Source: Bacteroidota bacterium
Lineage (GTDB): Bacteria; Bacteroidota; Bacteroidia; NORP154
Length of the DNA: 35,372 bases
Reading direction: 5' to 3'
Assembly (NCBI GenBank): GCA_022572355.1
Contig: JACZWC010000044.1
Coordinates: 1 to 35,372 of the forward strand
Position 1 is the first letter of the stretch; each line of letters starts with the position of its first letter. Made by a program: the position numbers and the translations under genes. The notes beneath the pieces were generated by a model that was not told where the DNA came from, made no database searches, and was given only the letters and a program-made list of their open reading frames with translations. This document shows, in pieces, positions 29,840 through 35,372 of the stretch.

Positions 29840-31160
29840 AATAATTCTCATTATAGAGCGCGAATATCTGACGAGGGTAAAAAAAACATCATTTATCGTC
29901 ATGTCAATATTGGGGCCCTTGCTCATTGCCGGACTCATGCTCCTGGTAATTTGGATGGGAATGGCGGAAAATCAAAACCAGAAGCTGCTCGTTATTGATG
30001 ACCTCTACCCTACATTTTCCGGGCTAAAGAATAAAAGCACAGATTTGGTACAATTTGATTACCAGGACATATCATTGGATGACGCCAAGAAGTTGCTCTA
30101 CAACTCAGATTACACAGCTATTCTTCATATACCCTCTAACATAACCTTCGGCAAAACGGCGCAGCTATTCTTCGACAAACAACCCAGCGTGGTGATTCAC
30201 CGGATCATCGAAAGGAGAATTGAAGGAATTCTGGAAACCATCAATCTAAAGCAATACAACATAAGCCGGGAAGACTTTTACAACGTAAAAATCGATTTTC
30301 GCCTGCACACCATCCGTTATAAGGAGTCTGGTGAAGAAGAAGAGGTAAGCAAAGAAAAGGGTTTTGTGGGTTTCGCATTTGGCCTCATGATCTTCATGTT
30401 CATTTTCCTCTACGGCGTACAGGTGATGCGCGGTGTTATTGAGGAAAAAACCAGTCGTATCGTCGAGGTTATCATTTCGTCCGTAAAGCCATTTCAGCTG
30501 ATGATGGGTAAAATAATTGGCATTGCCCTGGTTGGGCTTACCCAATTTGCCATCTGGATTGTTTTGACCGTTGGTATTGTACTGGTGGTACAATCAGTGT
30601 TTTTTGACATGAACTTTGATCCGGCTAACCTGGATAATATGCAAATGACCACGGAGATGGCCAAGCAAATGGAAACTGAAAAGAGCATTTCAACGAAGGA
30701 TATTATCGATCCAAACAATCTCATATCCCGAATTAACTGGCCCTTGATGTTGGGTATGTTTCTGTTTTACTTTTTAGGTGGTTATCTGCTGTACAGTGCC
30801 ATGTTTGCAGCTGTTGGCGCGGCAGTCGATAACGAAACGGACACGCAACAGTTTATGATTCCAATTACAATGCCCCTCATAATAGCGTACACCATGTCAA
30901 TATTCGTCATGCAAAACCCTGATGGACCAGCAGCATTCTGGCTATCGATTATTCCCTTCACTTCTCCGGTAATCATGATGGTGAGAGTGGCCATGGGAAT
31001 AAGCGCTTCCGCTATTTGGGAACTTGTGCTATCCATGGTACTGCTTGTCGGAACTTTCATCTTTATGACCTGGCTCGCAGGGAAGATCTACAAAGTTGGT
31101 ATTCTCATGTATGGCAAAAAGGCTTCCTATAGGGAACTCTGGAAGTGGCTCTTTTATTAA
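29832..31160 (+). CDS. ABC-2 type transporter permease (NatB-like)
   Basis: The membrane half of the exporter. The 442-residue product has an N-terminal helix (~20-45), a large extracytoplasmic domain (~50-175) and about five further helices between ~180 and ~430 (for example FAFGLMIFMFIFLYGVQVM and PLMLGMFLFYFLGGYLLY). The cytosolic segment GVIEEKTSRIVEVIISSVKP is a known hallmark of the NatB/YhaP-like family. The start overlaps the ATPase gene. A hairpin-rich spacer follows. Confidence 0.9.
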   Translation: MNKIILIIEREYLTRVKKTSFIVMSILGPLLIAGLMLLVIWMGMAENQNQKLLVIDDLYPTFSGLKNKSTDLVQFDYQDISLDDAKKLLYNSDYTAILHIPSNITFGKTAQLFFDKQPSVVIHRIIERRIEGILETINLKQYNISREDFYNVKIDFRLHTIRYKESGEEEEVSKEKGFVGFAFGLMIFMFIFLYGVQVMRGVIEEKTSRIVEVIISSVKPFQLMMGKIIGIALVGLTQFAIWIVLTVGIVLVVQSVFFDMNFDPANLDNMQMTTEMAKQMETEKSISTKDIIDPNNLISRINWPLMLGMFLFYFLGGYLLYSAMFAAVGAAVDNETDTQQFMIPITMPLIIAYTMSIFVMQNPDGPAAFWLSIIPFTSPVIMMVRVAMGISASAIWELVLSMVLLVGTFIFMTWLAGKIYKVGILMYGKKASYRELWKWLFY

Positions 31161-31174
31161 TGCAGCGTACACTT

Positions 31175-31221
31175 CGGGAATTCACGTACACTTCGGGAGC
31201 CTCAGTGTACGTGAATTCCCG
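31175..31221. repeat. Perfect 17-base inverted repeat after the permease gene
   Basis: CGGGAATTCACGTACAC (31175-31191) and its exact reverse complement (31205-31221) flank a 13-base loop, TTCGGGAGCCTCA. It starts 14 bases after the stop codon. The absence of a T-run makes a classic terminator uncertain. Confidence 0.92.
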
Positions 31222-31267
31222 ATTATAGATTTTTGATTGCCACACTGCCGTACGCTGAGGCTCCCGA
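31193..31267. repeat. Overlapping second inverted repeat (alternative pairing)
   Basis: TCGGGAGCCTCAGTGTACG (31193-31211) pairs with CGTACGCTGAGGCTCCCGA (31249-31267) with one mismatch. The left arm lies inside the loop and right arm of the perfect repeat at 31175-31221, so the two hairpins exclude each other. A further near-palindrome, CGCTGAAGCTTTAGCG (31275-31290), follows and contains a one-mismatch copy of the GAAGCTTCAGCG word of rpmC/rplQ. Confidence 0.85.
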
Positions 31268-31327
31268 CCGCGTGCGCTGAAGCTTTAGCGGTGGTGCAAG
31301 CGTAGGCAGATTGACGACAATAAAGTT

Positions 31328-32257
31328 ATGAGGCGAATCGCAATAATTGACTTAGGTACCAACACCTTCAACTTACTTATTGTTGAGCTCTCCCCTGCTG
31401 CTCCGCCCGCTATAATCTTTAAAACAAAGATGCCGGTGAAACTGGGGCGTGGTGGTATAAACAAAGGACTTATTGCAGAAGATGCCTTTCAACGTGGACT
31501 GGCAGCACTTGCCACTTACAAGGAAAAGATTGCGGAATATAATGTGGAGGAAATCTATCCAATCGCCACCTCTGCCATCAGGAGTGCCGACAATGGCGTG
31601 GATTTTGTAAATGAAGTATTTAAATCACTTCAAATGAACATCGACGTAATATCTGGAGACAGAGAAGCCGGGTTAATCTACCTGGGGGTTCGACGCGCGC
31701 TGAGTTTGGGTGACGGACTATCCCTCATCATGGACATTGGAGGCGGAAGCACAGAGTTCATTATTGCCAACCAGGAACATATTGTTTGGAAAAAGAGCTT
31801 CAACCTGGGAGTTGCCAGGATCCTGGATAAATTCGAACTGACCGACCCATTGTCGGAAACAAACATTACGGAGCTTCGAGAATTCTTTACCGCCGAGCTG
31901 ATGGAGATGTTCGCAAAAGCCGAAGAATATAAAATACACTCTTTAGTTGGATCATCAGGATCATTTGAATCCCTTGCAGAAATCATTCAACACGCCCACA
32001 ACAATAGAAAAACTCATGCCGGACTCACTGAATACGAATTTGATCTGAGGCAATTGAAAAACACGACTCTTAATCTGCTACAATCATCCAAAGCAGATCG
32101 GGAGAATCTAAAGGGCTTGGTCGATTTTCGAGTTGATACAATCGTATTGGCGAGCATCTTTATTGATTTAGTCGTGGAAAAGTTGAATATTAGCAACCTG
32201 AGACTGTCGACCTACTCGCTTCGAGAGGGCGTAATGGCGATGTTGTCTACACAATAA
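31328..32257 (+). CDS. Ppx/GppA-family phosphatase
   Basis: An ASKHA-fold enzyme that cleaves terminal phosphate from polyphosphate or pppGpp. The 309-residue product is one domain pair: phosphate-1 motif IIDLGTNTFNLLIVEL (~6-21) and phosphate-2 motif MDIGGGSTEFII (~137-148), plus IATSAIRSADNG and a late helix ending LREGVMAML. It lacks the HD-like C-terminal domain of long Ppx proteins, so it is the short form; which substrate is used cannot be decided from sequence. It starts after the repeat-rich spacer. Confidence 0.9.
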   Translation: MRRIAIIDLGTNTFNLLIVELSPAAPPAIIFKTKMPVKLGRGGINKGLIAEDAFQRGLAALATYKEKIAEYNVEEIYPIATSAIRSADNGVDFVNEVFKSLQMNIDVISGDREAGLIYLGVRRALSLGDGLSLIMDIGGGSTEFIIANQEHIVWKKSFNLGVARILDKFELTDPLSETNITELREFFTAELMEMFAKAEEYKIHSLVGSSGSFESLAEIIQHAHNNRKTHAGLTEYEFDLRQLKNTTLNLLQSSKADRENLKGLVDFRVDTIVLASIFIDLVVEKLNISNLRLSTYSLREGVMAMLSTQ

Positions 32258-32286
32258 TATTAATAGCGCTCGTTTATTGAATAATA

Positions 32287-32370
32287 GAACATTTGAACCG
32301 TTGAACTCAGAATGGAGAAGTACTGAAACTTCTTCATTCTCCATTCACATGTTCGATTGTTCAACTGTTC
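32287..32370. repeat. Inverted repeat in the ppx-regulator spacer
   Basis: GAATGGAGAA (32310-32319) and TTCTCCATTC (32337-32346) pair exactly around a loop that has a further GAAG/CTTC pair. Outer arms GAACATTTGAACCGTTGAAC (32287-32306) and GAACAATCGAACA-like reverse-complement sequence (to 32370) pair imperfectly. It starts 29 bases after the ppx stop codon and ends 32 before the next start. It could end transcription of one gene or be a palindromic repeat. Confidence 0.75.
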
Positions 32371-32402
32371 AAAATAAAATATATTAATAAACAATACTGT
32401 CA

Positions 32403-33560
32403 GTGTCAAAAATCCTGATCATAGATGATGAGCCGAGTATTCGGAAGTCCCTCCGTGAAATTCTCGAATACGAGAAGCACGAAGTAGAGGACGCTGCCGA
32501 TGGGGTTGAGGGACTGAAAATGATTCAAGCTGGCGGATTTGATGTAGTGCTCTGCGACATCAAAATGCCCAAAATGGATGGCGTGGAAGTACTGGACAAA
32601 GTCATTGCATTGGGTTCGGACGTTTCATTTGTGATGATCTCAGGACATGGAGATATCGATACAGCTGTAGCAGCCATTAAAAAAGGAGCTTTTGACTTTA
32701 TTTCCAAACCACTCGACCTGAACCGCCTTCTCATCGTTATTCGAAATGCAACCGATAAATCGGAGCTAATCACCGAAACCAAAGTCTTAAAGAAGAAAAT
32801 CAGCAAGGGCTACGAAATGGTGGGAGAATCCAAGGCGATTGTTGAAATTAAGAAGATGATTGAAAAAGTAGCCCCCACAGATGCCCGGGTACTCATTACA
32901 GGCGAAAACGGCACCGGAAAGGAGATCGTTGCACGCTGGCTTCACGAGCAGAGTAACAGGGCAAAGGGGCCCTTTGTAGAGGTAAACTGTGCTGCAATAC
33001 CCTCTGAGCTCATTGAGAGTGAACTCTTTGGACATGAGAAAGGAGCGTTTACTTCTGCTATCAAACAGCGAAAGGGAAACTTTGAACAAGCAGAGGGAGG
33101 AACCCTGTTCTTGGATGAAATTGGCGACATGAGCTTGTCGGCACAATCAAAAGTGTTGAGGGCCCTGCAGGAGAACAAGATAATGCGGGTGGGCGGCGAG
33201 AAGGACATCAAAGTGGACGTTCGCGTAATTGCTGCCACCAACAAAGACTTAAGTGCAGAAATTGAAAACAAGAATTTCAGAGAGGACCTCTACCACCGAA
33301 TTGGAGTAATCTTAATTCATGTGCCGTCCTTGGACGAGCGCAAAGAGGATATTCCTCTGCTAACCGAGTATTTCGCCGAAAAAATATGTAAGGAATCCGG
33401 TATGCAGCTTAAATCCTTCTCCAAAGATGCCATTGCCGAACTCAAAAAACTTAAATGGACGGGCAATGTAAGAGAACTAAGGAATGTTGTTGAGCGCCTT
33501 ATCATTCTCGGCGATAAGAGCATTACCGCCAAGGATATTGCCCATTATGTGAAAAAGTAA
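32403..33560 (+). CDS. Response regulator with sigma-54 AAA+ domain, no HTH
   Basis: NtrC-type regulator. The 385-residue product has a receiver domain (~2-118) with phosphoacceptor D52, acidic D8/D9, S80 and K102, then a sigma-54 interaction AAA+ domain (~138-370): Walker A GENGTGKE (167-174), Walker B LFLDEIGD (235-242), and the loop GAFTSA (214-219) in place of the canonical GAFTGA. It stops after GNVRELRNVVERLIIL and ITAKDIAHYVKK, so the usual C-terminal Fis-type helix-turn-helix is missing. The start is inferred as GTG at 32403. No histidine kinase gene is adjacent. Confidence 0.93.
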   Translation: MSKILIIDDEPSIRKSLREILEYEKHEVEDAADGVEGLKMIQAGGFDVVLCDIKMPKMDGVEVLDKVIALGSDVSFVMISGHGDIDTAVAAIKKGAFDFISKPLDLNRLLIVIRNATDKSELITETKVLKKKISKGYEMVGESKAIVEIKKMIEKVAPTDARVLITGENGTGKEIVARWLHEQSNRAKGPFVEVNCAAIPSELIESELFGHEKGAFTSAIKQRKGNFEQAEGGTLFLDEIGDMSLSAQSKVLRALQENKIMRVGGEKDIKVDVRVIAATNKDLSAEIENKNFREDLYHRIGVILIHVPSLDERKEDIPLLTEYFAEKICKESGMQLKSFSKDAIAELKKLKWTGNVRELRNVVERLIILGDKSITAKDIAHYVKK

Positions 33561-33704
33561 TCCAGGATTTGACAATCTTACACTTATACTGAATTTCTTG
33601 TTAAGCCATATCCTTACTAACCATATAACAAGGTTAGCGGCAATCCAAAGAGAGAAAACTATGAGCAACAATAACAAACCAGAAATGGCTATGCCTGATT
33701 TAAG
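33561..33704. other. Spacer between the regulator and DUF3817 genes
   Basis: In this 144-base stretch I see no convincing gene. A 16-codon frame (33661-33711) overlaps the next start and has no recognisable content. A - strand frame with a hydrophobic start crosses the 3' end of the regulator and is considered a shadow. Confidence 0.4.
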
Positions 33705-33998
33705 ATGCTAAAAACAAATATCGGTAGATTGCGCATTGCAGGCTTTCTGGAAGGCATCAGCTATTTAGCGCTTCTTGGTATATGCATGCCGCTCAAGTAC
33801 ATTTGGGGCATCCCCGAGCCTACTTCTTTCGTGGGAATGGCCCATGGCATAATCTTTATCATTTATTGTGTCTTGGTCATGGTGGTAATGATAAAACACA
33901 AATGGAGCCTCATGAAAACTTTCTGGGCCTTGCTGGCTTCTGTATTACCATTTGGCACCTTTGTAGCAGATGTGCGAATATTCAGACAAGATAGTTAG
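33705..33998 (+). CDS. Small membrane protein, DUF3817-like
   Basis: A 97-residue inner-membrane protein. It begins MLKTNIGRLRIAGFLEGISY and has about three hydrophobic helices (~10-30, ~42-63 and ~70-88), with a conserved-looking MPLKYIWGIPEP and GMAHGIIFIIYC between. These features match the DUF3817 family from memory; its function is not known. Its stop codon is directly followed by an in-frame copy of the 3' end of the regulator gene (33999-34049). Confidence 0.75.
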   Translation: MLKTNIGRLRIAGFLEGISYLALLGICMPLKYIWGIPEPTSFVGMAHGIIFIIYCVLVMVVMIKHKWSLMKTFWALLASVLPFGTFVADVRIFRQDS

Positions 33999-34049
33999 GC
34001 TGAAAAGGGCATTACTGCCAAGGATATTGCCGCTTACGTGAAGAAGTGA
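33999..34049 (+). pseudogene. Duplicated 3' end of the sigma-54 regulator gene
   Basis: The frame reads AEKGITAKDIAAYVKK then stop. The intact gene ends GDKSITAKDIAHYVKK at 33513-33560. GCATTACYGCCAAGGATATTGCC is shared with one mismatch and the rest is similar. The copy starts at the base after the DUF3817 stop codon and is in the same frame. It is a remnant of a tandem copy of the regulator or of a recombination that placed the DUF3817 gene between copies. There is no start codon of its own. Confidence 0.75.
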
Positions 34050-34174
34050 GTGCATTACCTCTATATTTTGAAAAGGGATAAGCACTACTTAAACCTACTG
34101 TTATCCGAAACCCGTAGTCTGTTATTCTGTATATTTATTGCGCATGTACTACGGTACAGCATATTGGGTAAAAC

Positions 34175-34490
34175 GTGAATCGTTATATTAGATCGGTGGT
34201 CAAACAATACTTCATAGCGCTATTAATGTTTCTCTTGACTTTTGCGGTTCAAGGGCAAAACTATGCCGATAAGTCTTTTTACCTAGTAGATTCCTTAGTA
34301 TTGGACGACCTCACTCAATCTGACAGAACTTTGATTGACTCAACCTTAAAACTATATCATCAGGCATCCCATGACACTACAAAACTTAATTATCTGAGCC
34401 TCCTTATAGATGATTGCCAGGATGACGTTTGGTCAAAATACAATCAGGTGATGTACAAAAAAGTACAAGAGATATTGTCTTTGGGCCCAT
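34175..34490 (+). CDS. N-terminal fragment of an exported protein, cut by a junction
   Basis: The start is GTG at 34175. Residues ~10-27 form a signal peptide or anchor (FIALLMFLLTFAVQGQ), followed by a helical region with DSTLKLYHQASHDTTKLNYL and DVWSKYNQVMYKKVQEIL. This resembles the start of Bacteroidota TPR-containing sensor or cyclase proteins, but too little is left to assign. After about residue 102 the sequence changes (GPSFGSAQSGGRR), base composition shifts, and the frame is antisense to another gene fragment. The formal stop codon is at 34550-34552, but the last ~20 residues are not native. Confidence 0.6.
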
Positions 34491-34495
34491 CCTTT
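34480..34495. other. Probable foreign junction point
   Basis: Here two unrelated gene fragments meet: the + strand exported protein loses its family-like sequence after ~34480, and the - strand dehydrogenase loses family-like sequence after Gln at 34494-34496. Hand counts give 22 G+C of 60 for 34201-34260 and 34 of 60 for 35041-35100. No repeat, IS end or tRNA is seen at the point. Confidence 0.6.
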
Positions 34496-35372
34496 GGCTC
34501 TGCTCAGTCTGGTGGGCGTCGGCTACTGATACATAGAGAAGCTCGTCCTTGACTTGACAGCCGCCAATTTGGTGGGATGATGCCGATGGGTGGGAGGCGA
34601 ATAGTTCTGTGAAGTCGATCTGCGAAGTGGGTGCTATAGAAAATGTTCGCGGCCTGGACTGAAACCGGACGATGTTGTTACGCAGGATATTGTCAGAATC
34701 GTGGTACGAGAATGTGACAAACAAATAGCCATGCTCCGGAGCCAAGCAAATCCCGGCCATCCCAACTTCCTGGTCAATAATGCGGCTCTCCCTTTTTTGG
34801 GCCGAAGCGTGAAAAAGTCCTCAGCGAATGTGAAAACAGTTCGATCATTGGTGACGACTTTAACCTTACCTTTGAGTTCGGTCACGAAGTAAAGAGGTGT
34901 TTGGGGGGAATCTCCTGGATCAGGGATAAAAGCAATAGCCGTGGGAAACCGGAAGCCTTGGGCGTCGCTGCTGATGGTCAGAATTCCAATCATATGGTTG
35001 CCGGGCACGGCCCCAGCGCGACCGGGATCACTCTCGAACCAACCCGTAACGAGATTCCGCGCTTCGGCCGTCTTGTCCTTGCCGGAAAAAATCGGATCGG
35101 GCACGATACCGGGCTTCGCGTTACCGGGAGCTATCACCTGTGTCGTATAACGCAACGACGGGAAAGCACTAAAGAACGCCGAATTTGGCGGGGTAAGATC
35201 TGAGTTCCCGAATGTGTCGAAGTAGATTTCGCCGTCGGTAAGCGTTGCCTCCAACAGTGTACCCAACCATTTTGCGGTTGGGCCAGTTTCGACATTTATA
35301 GCCCAGGCACTAAATCCGTCGGGAACATCACCCAAGTTGTCAGAAAAGCCGCCGTGTCCCGAATCGGCCGTC
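34491..35372 (-). pseudogene. Fragment of a sorbosone/glucose dehydrogenase-like protein, frameshifted and cut at both ends
   Basis: The frame is open to the window's right edge (reading DSGHGGFSDNLGDVPDGFSA). The first ~115 residues are unrecognised. Then comes the start of a beta-propeller: FRFPTAIAFIPDPGD, LYFVTELKGKVKVVTND, FTFAEDFFTLRPK. After a T6 run on the + strand (34794-34799) the homology moves to another frame: RIIDQEVGMAGICLAPEHGY, NILRNNIVRFQ, SSHQIGGCQVKDELLYVSVADA. One missing base in that homopolymer would restore one frame. Family matches end at 34494. The family uses PQQ or is PQQ-like; no activity can be claimed for this piece. Confidence 0.6.

Noticed and set aside
33477..33677. 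- strand frame beginning with a hydrophobic stretch
   Set aside because: It overlaps the 3' end of the regulator gene, resembles no family I know, and ends within its coding sequence.
33661..33711. Sixteen-codon + strand frame before the DUF3817 gene
   Set aside because: Very short, overlaps the next start, and its content is not recognisable; it might be a leader peptide but nothing supports this.
34701..35203. Several + strand frames in the G+C-rich tail
   Set aside because: They are antisense to the dehydrogenase-like reading, which shows clear family motifs on the - strand.

Overview
The window looks like one Bacteroidota (Bacteroidetes) chromosome fragment, most likely Cytophagales-like. 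Evidence: gene starts mostly lack a Shine-Dalgarno sequence, TAnnTTTG-type -7 boxes occur between genes, one secreted protein ends in a type IX secretion (T9SS) C-terminal sorting domain, tuf is absent between fusA and rpsJ, and the rplQ-carA-eno order is one I associate with this phylum. The rank below phylum is inference.

Bases 1-18861 hold the fused str-S10-spc-alpha ribosomal superoperon, all on the + strand with gaps of a few to about 120 bases: rpsL (5' end cut by the window), rpsG, fusA, rpsJ, rplC, rplD, rplW, rplB, rpsS, rplV, rpsC, rplP, rpmC, rpsQ, rplN, rplX, rplE, rpsN, rpsH, rplF, rplR, rpsE, rpmD, rplO, secY, map, infA, rpmJ, rpsM, rpsK, rpsD, rpoA, rplQ. It closes with a clear intrinsic terminator. 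Gene content is ordinary, but three large-subunit proteins (L29, L15, L17) carry long low-complexity C-terminal tails. The L29 and L17 tails share identical G+C-rich DNA words in the same order. In rpmC these words form perfect inverted repeats; in rplQ they are expanded into tandem arrays. This resembles a palindromic repeat family that has entered coding sequence in frame, and it is the most unusual feature here.

Bases 18967-26812 hold housekeeping genes: carA, eno, a eukaryotic-type citrate synthase, murA (with Asp in place of the fosfomycin-target Cys), a TlpA-like thioredoxin protein, then grpE-dnaJ behind a possible sigma-54 promoter.

Bases 26927-33998 hold more accessory genes: a T9SS-secreted fusion of a cytochrome c-like domain with a copper type II monooxygenase-like domain, an ABC exporter pair, a Ppx/GppA phosphatase, a sigma-54 activator-like response regulator without a DNA-binding domain, and a small DUF3817-type membrane protein. 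Intergenic spaces here carry several hairpin-forming inverted repeats. A short duplicate of the regulator's 3' end follows the DUF3817 gene.

The last ~0.9 kb (from about 34485) differs: it is more G+C-rich, lies on the - strand, and encodes a frameshifted piece of a sorbosone/glucose dehydrogenase-like protein. A + strand signal-peptide protein is cut at exactly the same point. An assembly chimera at a contig end, or a recent rearrangement, is the likely explanation.
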